This document shows, in pieces, positions 1 to 10,741 of a stretch of DNA of 64,000 nucleotides. Numbering within the stretch: the first letter of the stretch is position 1; every line of letters begins with the position of its first letter. The translations under genes were made by a program, and so were the position numbers. The stretch comes from Neopestalotiopsis rosae (Eukaryota > Ascomycota > Sordariomycetes > Amphisphaeriales > Sporocadaceae): NCBI GenBank assembly GCA_023078685.1, contig JALGAS010000008.1, positions 2,976,001 to 3,040,000 on the forward strand, written 5' to 3'. The notes under the pieces are model-generated. The model saw only the letters and a program-made list of their open reading frames with translations, ran no database searches and was not told where the DNA came from.

Positions 1-627
1 GCATCTGTAGAATACTTCTACTGCGTTCGTGGATTCGCGCAACCTCTATACTGTAAAGGGACTTTAATATCATTATCTAGTTCTTGCCTTAACACGGCAC
101 TTCCTGTTTGTTTGATTTTAGTCCAACATTATTCATATGTTTTGCACATTTCAGTATTTGGATGAGAGAAGAAAAAATCGAATGAATTCGCGCAAACCAT
201 ACATTGCGAGGAGTGACTCTACTTAATACTACTCAGAGTAGAACATATATCTAGACAAGCAGGTAAAATGCAGTGAAGTTCAGACACCAGAGTATAGGAT
301 GTAGCGGCTTACAATTGAAGACCAGACTTGTGCATAAGTTATGCCAAGTAGAGGTTGCACCTACACGTGACTGATGATGCATAGAGCTCGAAGAGAAAAG
401 AGACTAAGTAAAAGCGGCATTTGCGCTAGTCCTCATTGGTTGGAAAAAAGATGCTTGATGGGCATCGAACTACATAATTTTCTTGCATCTTTTGCCTACC
501 TAGGTTGATCTCAACGAGGAGCTCTCGTATCTCAATCCACCTTTCTTCCTCTCCGCTCCTTCTCCTTTTGGGTCTGTTTGATATTCTTTTGTTTCCTCTC
601 CCATTGTCTTTGGGTCTTCACATCACA
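1..627. other. Upstream region and leader of tuf1
   Basis: No supportable gene. The last 100 bases or so before the tuf1 start are pyrimidine-rich (runs of ctt and tcc), as is common in leaders of highly expressed fungal genes. An open frame does run into the start codon from 505, but the mitochondrial presequence begins at 628. Confidence 0.7.
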
Positions 628-2138
628 ATGCCTGCGGCTCTGAGAACGCTGGCGCCTTTTCTGCGCGCCTCGCGCCAGACCCTCCGACCTGGCAGCGCTG
701 CCAACCCTCTGCAGTACTCACTCAAGTCGCAAAATGTGTCGTCGGCCCTCAACATCTACAGATCCTACGCAGTCTACGAGAGATCAAAGCCCCATGTGAA
801 CATTGGTACCATTGGTCACGTCGATCACGGCAAGGTCAGTCAACCATTCAAATTGCCGCAAGCAAGATGGCTTCTAGTAGTAGTAGTTGTAACAGAGTTG
901 CTACATCGAGAAGACCAGGAGAACTCGCGAAAGAAGCTGTTTCTCTGTTCTGGGCACGAGTCTTGACATGAAGAAGACACTCTGGCTGACCTACTGAAAT
1001 GATACAGACCACCCTGTCCGCAGCCATCACAAAGCGTCAGGCCGAGAAGGGTCTCGCCAACTTCCTCGAGTATGGAGCTATCGACAAGGCCCCCGAGGAG
1101 CGAAAGCGTGGTATCACCATTTCTACTGCCCACATTGAGTACTCGTCCGAAACTCGCCACTACTCCCACGTCGACTGTCCCGGTCACGCCGATTACATCA
1201 AGAACATGATCACTGGTGCCGCCAACATGGACGGTGCCATCATTGTTGTCGCCGCTTCCGATGGTCAGATGCCCCAGACCCGTGAGCACTTGCTGCTCGC
1301 CCGTCAGGTCGGTATCCAAAAGTGTGTCGTCTTCGTCAACAAGGTCGATGCCATTGAGGACCCCGAGATGTTGGAGCTCGTCGAGATGGAGATGCGTGAG
1401 CTGCTCTCCCACTACGGCTTCGAGGGTGACGAGACCCCCGTCATCATGGGTTCTGCCCTCATGGCCATGGAGGGCAAGCGACCGGAGATTGGTGAGCAGA
1501 AGATTGACGAGCTCATGGCAGCCGTCGACAGCTGGATCCCTACCCCCGAGCGTGACCTTGACAAGCCTTTCCTCATGTCCGTCGAGGATGTCTTCTCCAT
1601 TGGTGGCCGTGGAACCGTGGCTTCCGGCCGTGTCGAGCGTGGTGTCCTGAAGAAGGATTCCGAGGTCGAGCTGGTCGGAAAGGGTGGCGAGATCATTAAG
1701 ACCAAGGTTACCGACATTGAGACCTTCAAGAAGTCCTGCGACGAGTCCCGCGCTGGTGACAACTCGGGTCTTCTGCTCCGTGGTATCCGCCGTGAGGATG
1801 TCAGACGTGGTATGGTCATCGTCAAGCCCGGTACCGTCAAGGCCCACACCAAGTTCATGATCTCCCTCTACGTTCTGAGCAAGGACGAGGGTGGTCGCCA
1901 CACTGGTTTCCACGAGAACTACCGCCCCCAGATGTTCCTGCGTACCGCTGATGAGTCCTGCGCTCTCTTCTTCCCCGAGGATGTCGAGGACAAGAGCCGC
2001 ATGATCATGCCCGGTGACAACGTCGAGATGGTTGCTCACCTCCACAACCCCATTGCCATCGAGGCTGGTCAGCGTGTCAACGTCCGTGAGGGTGGCCGCA
2101 CTGTCGCCACTGGTATCATTACCCGTATCATCGAATAA
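628..2138 (+). CDS. tuf1: Mitochondrial translation elongation factor Tu
   Basis: GTP-dependent carrier of aminoacyl-tRNA to the mitochondrial ribosome. Two exons, 628-834 and 1008-2138, give 445 residues, the usual length for fungal mitochondrial EF-Tu. The first 50 residues are rich in Arg, Ser and Ala with no acidic residue before Glu51, as expected of a matrix-targeting presequence, and this fixes the start at 628. GTPase motifs are intact: GHVDHGKT (residues 63-70), DCPGHADY and NKVD, followed by beta-barrel domains 2 and 3 to the C-terminus. The 173-nt intron (835-1007) splits the P-loop exactly after the lysine codon and ends with a ctgac branch site and acag. Exon 2 has strongly biased C/G-ending codons, typical of high expression. 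Joining the exons restores the P-loop without any gap, so the model is firm. Confidence 0.97.
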
Positions 2139-3309
2139 ACGCCCCATAGACGAGAGAAGCTACCCATAATGTGTACGAAGAACAGGACGAGAAAGAGAGC
2201 AGCTGGCTAAGCTGCAGGCATTACGAGGGATACCAAAAAAGGAGTTTACCGAGAGGTCTGTACATGATGAAATGGCAAAAATGTACAATACTTGTTTTAG
2301 AAGCCTGTGTACGGTCGGAAATTTATTGGGTTCGCCTCCTGTCGTTTGAATACTCCTCCCTCCATCTCCCCTCTAACAACTTCTTTCCAGTCTTTGTATT
2401 ATAGATCTGCATGAGGACAGGTAGCGAAAAATACCAACAATTTCTTGAATTCATTATTGACCAGCTCAAGATGATACCACTGTTTGATCGAGTACGTGAA
2501 TGATGACCTAGTCTCATCGCATAGGCAGTACAAACACGCAGTCCTGCCCGAGCTATGGTTGCTGTGTAAATGAAACATTGATCGGCACTTTTCGTGGGTC
2601 GTACAACACGACACGACACGACACGAGACAACTCGAGCTGCACTCCTCATATCGACCTTTGAGCAGCACCACATATGATGCTGCAAGCAACGATGTGTGG
2701 CCCGTTCCGAGCCGATTTTGTCAACGGAAGACGACACTGAGACGGTAATGGCATTTATATATGAGATCTACCCATTGCCCGCAACAATAAAGGCTGGGCC
2801 ACTTACGTGGGCCGCCCAAGAAAGCAATTATGTGCACGCTGTTCCCGACGTCCTTCCTCCATCATTGAACTCTAAAAGCAGGGGAAATCAGCTGGCATCC
2901 CATACACCCCAAGCATTACCAAGCTGTTTTTTGCGGGCTCACGACAAAAACACCTGCCTTGCCTGCCAACCTGCTCCTCCCCAAAAAGCTTGAAATAGAG
3001 TTACAACACCTTGAGACATTGCTCAGGTTCCCGTCCGTGGTAAAACCACGACAAGCAGGGACAAAAAGCTCTCCCATGCAAGGAGTTCCTATGCAAGGAA
3101 TCGCCCCCCTCTCCCCTCCTCCTGTCTCTGACGAAAACTGTTGGATTCTCCAGGTTTTTCTTCTCGCAAAAATCTGTTGGTTCTTTTTGCTCCCTGCATT
3201 GCCCTCACTTTGCTTTCTGACCGCCTCGCAGCATCTTTACATGTTACTGTGAACCCGCCTCATCATCTTCGCTGCTCCGCTTCGCTTTCAGAGAAGACCT
3301 TGCAGAAAC
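2139..3309. other. Intergenic, tuf1 3' region to membrane-protein gene
   Basis: No supportable gene on either strand. It holds the tuf1 3' UTR, a pentanucleotide repeat of four acacg units (2606-2625), and a direct repeat of atgcaagga near 3075-3105. Short open frames here lack biased codon use and domain motifs. Confidence 0.6.
2606..2625 (+). repeat. (ACACG)4 pentanucleotide repeat
   Basis: Four perfect tandem copies of acacg in the tuf1 downstream spacer. A simple sequence repeat with no visible coding role. Confidence 0.9.
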
Positions 3310-3908
3310 ATGGCGCCTGCACTTTCATATACTGGCCGCATACTGGCCTGTGAGGAGTGAGTCTAAATACAACCCCATACATTCCATAGTCCACGTGGTG
3401 AGAAAAAGAGAGCAAACTAGGAAGAAATATAGAAAAAGACCAATAGAACTAATAAACATTCCTTTCTTCTTAAAAAAACAGGTACGCCCTCCGCGGCGAA
3501 GATTTCTGCAAATGGGCCCGCCAGCCCAACCGCGGCGTGGACGCGCGCCGCTCCCTGGCCCTCGAGAACCGCTTCCTCGTCTTTTCGCCACACGACTGGC
3601 GGCCATGGCACCTGTTGTTGATTCTGCTCGTGGCCGTGTGCGTCGTTTTCCTGGCCAGGGACGAGCTTTTCCTCGGTGGCGGCGGCGGCGGCGGCGGTGC
3701 TGACCCCAACGCTGCTGCTGCTACTGCTGCTGCCGGCTTGACGACGACTACCAAGCCCGATCCTTCCGAGGAGGAAAAGAGTAGTATGCGATACAAGAGC
3801 GGTTCCGTGGATGAAAGAGGCGCCGCCAGTACGAGTTTCCAGAGGAGTATCAGGAGAAAGGTTGATAATGTGGCTGAGAGGGCGGAACTCCCGTGGAAGT
3901 GTTCGTGA
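3310..3908 (+). CDS. Small single-pass membrane protein, unknown function
   Basis: I do not recognise this gene. Two exons, 3310-3356 and 3482-3908, give 157 residues. The donor is GTGAGT at 3357 and the acceptor is an A-rich tract ending acag at 3481; the joint restores a Glu codon and yields the continuous stretch ACEEYALRGEDFCKWARQ. Residues 15-57 are polar and contain two cysteines. A strongly hydrophobic segment at about 58-74 (HLLLILLVAVCVVFLA) is a clear transmembrane helix flanked by RPW and RDE. A polyglycine run (about 81-89) encoded by GGC repeats follows, then a low-complexity Ala/Thr tail with basic and acidic clusters to the stop. With no N-terminal signal peptide, a type II or tail-side-cytosolic topology is possible. 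The start and splice are good but function is unknown. Confidence 0.7.
3676..3698 (+). repeat. GGC trinucleotide run (polyglycine)
   Basis: In-frame run of GGC/GGT codons coding the polyglycine tract just after the transmembrane helix of the small membrane protein. Likely length-variable between strains. Confidence 0.8.
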
Positions 3909-4965
3909 GCGCTGGTTAGTCGCAGTGCTGAGTTGACACTTTTCGAGAATTTCTACTTATGGGAGTAGATTCTCTCAAATTTGGGCGTTTCAATGAGCAA
4001 ATATTTTCTACCAGTGTCGCTTGTGAAGCAGAGGCTGGCCTCTTGTATTCTTGAGCTGCGCTGCCCTGGTATTATACATTCTGGGCGTTTAGTACAAGTC
4101 TATATGCGGGGCTTATTACAACTCGATGGGATCAATTTAGGTGTATAAGGGTGTACTTTCAAAGCAGAAGGAACATCAGGAACTAAAACTAAATAATCTA
4201 ATGACACAACTCTGGATGTAATTTGCCGCATGAATACTGGCTCGTCTCCTGTGAATGCTGATAGACATCCGCACCCTAGCATCATCAACCATATAATGTC
4301 CTCCATCTCAGGACGGAGACTGTAGTTTTCATGTTTGCAGATCTTTTATCCAAGCCTTCGTGTCTCCGTTATTCTTTCATTCTCAAACCAAGCGTGTGAT
4401 TCAGTACAGGATTATATCCGTAGACAATGCCCACGTCATATGATTAATCCCTCCACGTCGCTCATTCATGGAAGGGCAGGCGTGGGCGGTATTTTCTTCG
4501 GTTGAGCTCATTGTGATCTTGATCAGTAGATAATTGATTGCAAATCAAACCATCGGAGGAAGTAGATCAGTGCTTTGTATATGAATGTCAACCAAAATGA
4601 TTGAATATTGTCTTTGAAGTCTTGCTCAGAGACGGGGAGCATAATGCTCGTGCTATGAAGGCTACTCTGTACAAAAGACAATAGCCCGCTGTGACAACAC
4701 GAGTGTTCAAGGCAAACGAACTTCGAAGTCAATCTACTTGAAGGTTTTGTCTGTCCCTTGTATCGTGAATATGCTTCCTGAAGCTGTCGCGCTGGGATGA
4801 CGTGGGTCATGCTTGCGAGTTATCACGACGACGTCCCCCTCGCTGCAAGTACCTTGATGCACACACAGGTCGACATGACAACCAAAAAGTATCTGCTTCA
4901 CGATCCAGAAGAGGCCTGATGGGTGCAAACAAGCCAGCTTCATTCTAACAAAGAGAAAGGAATTT

Positions 4966-5059
4966 GGTTCCGCGGCTCAATCGGTAGAGTGCCAGACCGA
5001 AGATCAAATCACCCAGCTCTGCTCAGCGCGGTATCTACATTCCACCAGGATACGGAGCC
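4966..5059 (+). pseudogene. tRNA-like relic
   Basis: The 5' part looks like a tRNA: GGTTCCG acceptor strand, GCTC/GAGT D-stem enclosing AATCGGTA, then CCAGACCGAAG resembling an anticodon arm. Ninety bases on, CGGAGCC pairs with the acceptor strand with one wobble. Between them a standard T-arm is missing: there is no TTCGANY loop, the usual T33 is C, and the anticodon stem 3' strand is poor. The A-box-like sequence survives while the B box does not. I read it as a decayed nuclear tRNA gene, possibly once with an intron; the isotype (Phe or Arg) cannot be decided. Chance similarity is possible. Confidence 0.35.
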
Positions 5060-5264
5060 TTCAGAGCTGGAAGAATAACTCCATCCAGCCTCCAGTACCT
5101 AACAATTGCTGGACGGCCTGGGAGGCCAGCACAAAAAGCAGAGAGGTCTTGAGCTTATGTATCCATCTCATTACACTCAATTACTGTGCAGGCACATCTT
5201 TTTTTTTTTTTTAAACCTTCTTTCAGAGGCGCATAGTTCTTGAGCATCTACAATAGGCGTGTGA

Positions 5265-5780
5265 AAACTCGGACGCTTTCAAAGAAGAAGATAGCAGTGA
5301 ATTCACATACTTTGTCGGCTACCATGGTAATGGTCTGAAAGACAGCAGCTCAACCACAAGCCACCAGTGTACTTCGCTCACGCTCACTTGAACTTGAAAA
5401 AAGTGCAATTCTCTTGTAGTTCATTGGATGAGCAATGGAGACTCGTCACTCAAATGTAGAGTGGGCAAACCTTTGATTAAGATGCGTCATGAATAGAGGA
5501 GAGGCAATACCTTTTGGCTCCATCCAACGTCCTGACAGCTGGGAAGAGGATGATCACGTGGAGAGCAGTCGCGAGGGCTCTGGCAATAGTGGAATTGACA
5601 GGTTCGAATTAAAGCAAACAAGTGGAAACATTTCAATTCATGAACCTCAAGGTTCATGGGGGGCAGATCTGTTCTGGTCGTCTGATAAGGTCTGATTTGT
5701 AGCCACCACGACGACAACACCTAAGATGCTGCTAAGGAACAATCTTAACATGATACAAACCTTTGAAAGCGTCCGAGTTT
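5265..5780. repeat. 20-bp perfect inverted repeat pair bounding ~516 bp
   Basis: Positions 5265-5284 and 5761-5780 are exact reverse complements over 20 bases (core cggacgctttc). The similarity stops at both edges. Between them lies a 9-bp-stem hairpin (5639-5658, catgaacct / aggttcatg, 2-nt loop). No obvious target-site duplication flanks the pair and the interior has no transposase-like frame. It may be a decayed MITE-like element or a chance or regulatory palindrome. Confidence 0.5.
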
Positions 5781-7042
5781 GCTGTCTGGAACATGGAACC
5801 ACCACCCTTACTGGTAAACTGTCAAAGGCGTACACATACATGGCATAGTCGAGGTTCAACTTGGTAAGTCATTTCAAATATCCACCGAGCTAGGTGACGG
5901 TAGGGACAGTCGATACTATAATGTAGATTATGGTCTTATTTTTGGCATTGCTTCAAGGACCACCCCTCTATATACTGAATGTAATAGGAGATTATCGCCA
6001 CGGACTTAGGACACTCAATGCTGCCGATTCGTAATGGCAGGAATACCTCGTCCCTGAGCTAGCCATACGTTGTACGACTGACAAAGAAGGTTGTAACATG
6101 GGCAAGTTCCACGAATCTACAAGTTGGGAAGATTAGTCACTCTAGGATTATCATGAGTAAAGACGCGTAGTTTCACGATTGCTCCCAACGCAAACTGTCA
6201 TCATGAGACGTTGGTCGATGAATCCGCATTTTAAAGGAAATGATCCCGAGAAAGAGGAAATACATCAAGAGTTACAAGCATGAAAGTTTGCATAAGGTCG
6301 GATAAGTTGTCCATTGCAGGTCTTCTTTCCATGACGAGCTCAAGGTCGAACGCGATGGAGGATGGTCGAGAGACTGCAGGTTGAGCACAGCGATGAGCAC
6401 TTGCCGATCGTCGTATTGAGTGACTCTCCTGCTATCGGCGATTCAAATCATCGCCGGCTGAAGGAAATAACTGATGATGGGTTGGAAGGGCAGGCGTTTC
6501 GATTGTTGCTCTGGTCGGTAAGTGGCTGGCTTCGCACTTCGAAAAGTCGTAATTCGAAGCTGGCTGCTTAGCATCGAAGCGCGTGTTGTCGATTCTGAGG
6601 GAGTGCGTAAACTGAGGTGTGGCAGTGAGATCTGGCATGGCGAATTCCACCTATATCTGTAGTACAGAGCCTCTCGTTTTCCTGGAAAGAAAGGTGGCTA
6701 AACAGTCGAGTGTTAATAATCCATCCTCCGGCGGTAGTATTTGGCCAAGCTGGTCATCACGAATCCGAATCATCAAATCGTCCAGTTCATAATTGTTCAT
6801 TTTTAGAACCCTTGCGCATTGTCGAGCTGATCTAGCCTGACCCTATGACAGCCGTGCACATTCCTCCACCTGTGCCCATTTAACAGGTACCGGGGCCAAA
6901 TGCTGAAGGAAAACCATTTGTTTTTTTTCCATGTTCAAAAACCGACAACTCCATGTCCGCGTCCGCAAAATCGCGTTCGTATCGTAGATGCCATGACTAA
7001 GCGCGAGAGGTCGTGAGGGTGTGAGGAAGGGATGCCGGGCAT

Positions 7043-7416
7043 TTATCGGTGCTAAATCGCCAATGTCAGTATGTTGTTGGTTTCCCGAGGCGATTTCGAG
7101 GATTCGGTGTCGCAAAAAGAATCGTACCTTGACGAAGCCAATGTCGGCGGACTTCTCACGGAAGCACTGACGGCAGATGTTGAGGCCGTACTTGCGGATC
7201 AGACCGGCCTTGTGGGTGCAGACGCGGCTGTTCACAAGGTAAAAATAATCATGTTAGCCCAGATCTTGCATTTTCCGTCTCGTGAATTTCTTCAATGTCG
7301 GTCCTCCTGTCCTCCCTATTTCATTCCAAACAGAATCATCCCAGCTAAACGTACCACTGACGGGCGCCCTTGCCGTAGCTACGGGGGCGGGAGTTCCAGA
7401 CGGATTCGTGAGACAT
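7043..7416 (-). CDS. rps29: 40S ribosomal protein S29 (uS14)
   Basis: Component of the small ribosomal subunit head. Three exons on the minus strand, 7416-7355, 7227-7128 and 7051-7043, join to exactly 56 residues, the invariant family length. The zinc ribbon is complete: Cys21-x2-Cys24 and Cys39-x2-Cys42, around the hallmark [17 protein letters not shown]. Intron 1 (127 nt) splits the Cys21 codon; intron 2 (76 nt) ends with a ctgac branch site and ttag. The last coding exon is only 9 nt and encodes His-Arg-stop, giving the expected ...GFVKHR end. Both splice joints restore conserved family sequence, so the model is firm. It is divergent from erp38 with 975 bp between the start codons. Confidence 0.96.
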
Positions 7417-8391
7417 GATTGCGGTTGAGTTGACGGAAACTTGTCAAGAGCTTGTCGGAGTTGTGCTTGGTGGACTGGGTGTCGTCTGGAGGGGCGCTGG
7501 TCGGGTTGGTCGTTCGTTTCGCGAAGCCTTCAAAATGGAGAAAGTTCCAGTCCGAATTATTTTCAGAATTGCGGTTTGGTGTGCGCTAGAGCGGGCCGAC
7601 CGAACAAGGGCTGCGCACCAGCCACGATCTTGGGGAGCCACCAGCCACAAAAAGGTCAGCAGCTGCTAGTTGGTGCTAAAAGGGGGACAAAGGGCCCACA
7701 GAGGAGGAGCATGGGCCTCGTTCGGTCTTAGCCCAGCAGTCCAAACTTCAATGCTAGGGGAGGAGGACAAGGGATCACCAAGGGGCTCGATCATAGCAAA
7801 TGCGTTGTCCCAGTTGTAAGTCAAGGCAGGTACTTGTCAAAGTTGAAGACGTATTCATGCAACCAGTCTGCATTTTCTCTCTTTTGTCGAGTGCAAGTGA
7901 GTACTTTATACATTTCTGAATGATCAAACGCGTCAATGCATCCAATTATCAATATGTCCTCAGACTTGATTGCCATGAATGACAGCTGGCCAATGTGTAA
8001 GTGCCTAGAACTTGTACACTTCCACTTGAATACTCCAGTGCTGTACCCATCAGCTCAATGTTCCACGCTTATCGATAAGCGGGCCGCCACTTCCCTCTCC
8101 AAAGTGGTTTCATATGGAGCTGGGAGTTGACAGGTTGGCGCATGTTGGAGCCTCTCGACGAGTTAGCGGCTAAGTAGCGACCGGGACTTGTACTTGAATT
8201 GTAAGCAAGCTCCCAACTTATCTTCCCCATCCTGTTCCAGCCAGCCAGCGAGGACAGTCTGTTCTCAAATTCTCAGCCGTCATCAATCCTACATCCTCTT
8301 TGGATAGATTGTCAACCTTGATTGCACCGAGATCCCTCATCAAAAACAACAACAATCCTCCCCTTCGACTGACATCACCCACATAGCAGTC
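7417..8391. other. Divergent promoter region, rps29 / erp38
   Basis: No gene seen. The stretch separates two divergently transcribed, highly expressed genes. The last 60 bases before the erp38 start are rich in CA and CT. I looked for an obvious unfolded-protein-response element (CAGCGTG or TGACGTG) and did not find one. Confidence 0.6.
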
Positions 8392-9557
8392 ATGGTTCTT
8401 CTCAAGAGCTTCGTGCTCACTGGCCTCGCCGCCGTTGTAGCAGCCAAGTCTGCCGTCCTTGACCTCGTCCCCTCCAACTTCGACGACGTCGTCCTCAAGT
8501 CCGGCAAGCCCACCCTAGTCGAGTTCTTCGCCCCGTGGTGCGGTCACTGCAAGAACCTTGCTCCCGTCTACGAGGAGCTCGCTGGTGTCTTTGCATCCAC
8601 TAAGGACGTTCAGATTGCCAAGGTCGACGCCGATGCCGAGAAGTCCCTTGGAAAGAGATTTGGTGTCCAGGGATTCCCCACGCTGAAGTTCTTCGACGGC
8701 AAGAGCGACAAGCCTACCGACTACAATGGTGGACGGGATCTGGACAGCTTGACCAACTTCATCACTGAGAAGACTGGCGTCAAGGCCAAGAGAAAGCTTG
8801 AGATGCCCAGCCCAGTTGAGATGCTTACCGACAAGACCTTCAAGGAGACCATTGGCAGCGAGAAGAACGCATTTGTTGCTTTCACTGCTCCTTGGTGCGG
8901 ACGTAAGTCTATTCTTCCAGTTCACGCCTTGATGCAAGCTAACTTCAAGTAGACTGCAAGAACCTGGCTCCTACCTGGGAGAAGCTGGCCGAGGACTTCC
9001 TCCTTGAGACCAACGTTGTCATTGGAAAGGTTGACGCCGAGGCTGATAACAGCAAGTCTGTTGCACAGGATCAGGGTGTTACCAGCTACCCTACCATCAA
9101 GTTCTTCCCTGCTGGTTCTACCGAGGGCGAGCTTTACAGTGGTGGCCGATCTGAGGCCGACCTGGTTGCCTTTATCAACGAGAAGGTCGGTACTCACCGT
9201 GTCGCTGGTGGTGGTCTCGATGCTACTGCTGGTACCATTGATATCCTCAACCACATTGCTCTGAAGTTCGCCGCTGGCAGCGACAGCTTGTCGGCTTTGG
9301 CTTCTGAGGCCAAGAAGAACGTCGACAGCCTTGGCAAGGAGGCCCAGTACAAGTACGCCGAGTACTACATTCGTGTCTTTGACAAGCTGTCCAAGAGCGA
9401 CAACTGGGTTGCTAAGGAGCTGGCTCGCCTTGACGGCATCATTAAGAAAGGTGGCCTGGCGCCTAGCAAGCTCGACGAGCTCCAGTCCAAGACCAACATC
9501 CTGAAGCAGTTTGTGGCCGATGTCGCGGAGAAGGTTACTGGCAAGGATGAGTTGTAG
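8392..9557 (+). CDS. erp38: Protein disulfide-isomerase, P5/TigA/ERp38 type
   Basis: ER-lumen oxidoreductase that forms and rearranges disulfides in secretory proteins. Exons 8392-8902 and 8953-9557 give 371 residues. In order: signal peptide (about 1-19), thioredoxin domain a with active site CGHC (Cys50, Cys53), a second thioredoxin domain with active site Cys169-GH-Cys172, and a C-terminal all-helical ERp29c-like domain (about 270-360). It ends in KDEL, the ER retrieval signal. The 50-nt intron splits the His codon of the second CGHC, and joining it restores the site exactly. Domain order and length match the fungal TigA/ERp38 family, not the larger four-domain PDI1. Codon use is strongly biased, consistent with abundant expression. 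Confidence 0.95.
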
Positions 9558-9932
9558 GAGCAGCTCAACTAAACCTGGCGGTTGTTCGATAATGTATGCA
9601 CGATTGGCAGGCGTCTAGTCCCTTCTAGCCTTTTTATCTTTTAGAGCTCAAAACATACCCTTGATCCTAATCCATGCGTTGTTCTCGATTGCTTGCATAT
9701 CTCTTGTAATTATGAAAGAACAAAAACTTTGTGAGACCCAAATTGATGTAGCTGGCGCTTCCTGTACGACCTTGTACCTCTGAACTGATGCAAACAATAA
9801 TGTATTGGGATCTTGGATCTTTAATCGGTACGCCCTGTCTGAGGGATCCCAATCACAACTTAAATCGCAGCATGTACTCCTTGAACGCCATAGCTTCCCC
9901 GTAGGCCCGAGAATTGCGAGGACGGAATTGTT
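9558..9932. other. Convergent 3' spacer, erp38 / HSBP1-like
   Basis: 375 bp between the stop codons of two genes that point at each other. It holds both 3' UTRs, and nothing else was seen. Confidence 0.7.
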
Positions 9933-10217
9933 TCACTTGGATGAGGATGAAGTCGAGCTGTTTTGTTGGGCCTGCAGAGCTGCCTCAAGGTTGTCTAATC
10001 GTCTCGACATCTCGTCCATTTTGGCAAATATTTCGCTCGATACGCCCGCGAACTTGTTGGAAAGCGAATTGAGAAGGTCTTCGACAACAACTGTCAGCTC
10101 ATCAGACGACTGTGCTACAAGTTAGTTCTTGCTCCGACCCGAGACAGAAGCTTCACATACGTTACCCGCGGCAGCAGGCGGCTCCTTGCTGGGGCTTTCG
10201 GCTTTCTTGGAGGACAT
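9933..10217 (-). CDS. hsbp1: Heat shock factor-binding protein 1-like coiled coil
   Basis: Two short exons on the minus strand, 10217-10161 and 10109-9933, join to 77 residues. Residues 1-19 are a polar, proline-rich tail. Residues 20-63 carry the family signature: a heptad-patterned helix with DELTVVVEDLLNSLSNKF followed by FAKMDEMSRRLDNLEAAL, matching the VQ.LLQ.MQDKF...I..RIDDMS.RIDDLE layout of HSBP1. A Ser/Thr-rich end follows. HSBP1 proteins trimerise; in animals one binds the trimerisation region of heat-shock factor and dampens it, and a related role in WASH-complex assembly is also known. The 51-nt intron has GTATGT, a ctaac branch site and acag. It is divergent from dsc1. Function here is inferred from family only. 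Confidence 0.88.
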
Positions 10218-10741
10218 TGCGCACGAATTCTTATCTCGGGCGATCTCAAGATGGTCTGTTTCTGTCGGGGCAGTTGCGTTGGATCCAAAGATTTCGTTCG
10301 GATGTTTCTCTCGCTTCGTGAGACTTTGAGCGGTCACAACAACAAGTGTTTTGCTCCTGGAGAAAGAGCGACGTCGATAAGAGTGCTTGCTTCTTGCCGA
10401 TACGGTTGGCGTTGGGCCCCGCGATCATCGTCGCACGTGGTGGACTCAGGCTCAGTACAATTAGCGTCGAGACCCCTGAAATTCCCCGAAAAGCCGCTAG
10501 AACCCGACGAGGTTGCAGGGAGCTCCAGAACCTTGTGTACATAGTAGCAGCACATGCATGACCTCACGCAATTCCTACCGCTGAGCGACAGCTCTCTTCT
10601 ACAACCTTTGTCCAATTCCACAGTTGCCAACATCAGCACGCCCAACATCGGACCACTTATATCATGATGGGCTACATGGTGGAAAGTCTATTACAATTAC
10701 GCATCGGCTAATCACGATTCTCTACGGTACCTGCGCCCGAC
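10218..10741. promoter_or_regulatory. Shared divergent promoter, HSBP1-like / dsc1
   Basis: 524 bp between the two start codons. It contains a perfect CACGTG E-box (10434-10439), and GAA/TTC clusters around 10478-10520 that only loosely resemble heat-shock elements. No supportable gene lies inside. Confidence 0.5.
10434..10439. promoter_or_regulatory. CACGTG E-box
   Basis: Palindromic bHLH-type site in the middle of the divergent promoter. Dsc1 acts in activating SREBP, itself a bHLH factor, so feedback is conceivable, but CACGTG is bound by several fungal bHLH proteins. Confidence 0.3.

Larger units (their letters stand above)
3909..7042. other. Gene-free stretch between membrane-protein gene and RPS29
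   Basis: No convincing coding region in 3.1 kb. Open frames are below 80 residues and look non-coding. It contains a tRNA-like relic (4966-5059), a 14-T tract near 5200, and a pair of 20-bp inverted repeats (5265-5284 and 5761-5780) with a 9-bp-stem hairpin (5639-5658) between them. Confidence 0.55.

Noticed and set aside
840..2147. 435-codon open frame antisense to tuf1
   Set aside because: It mirrors the strongly C/G-ending codons of tuf1 exon 2 and crosses its intron; the translation is repetitive Gly/Leu/Asp/Val without domains. An artefact of codon bias.
8515..9254. Open frames antisense to erp38
   Set aside because: Same codon-bias artefact opposite a clear disulfide-isomerase gene.
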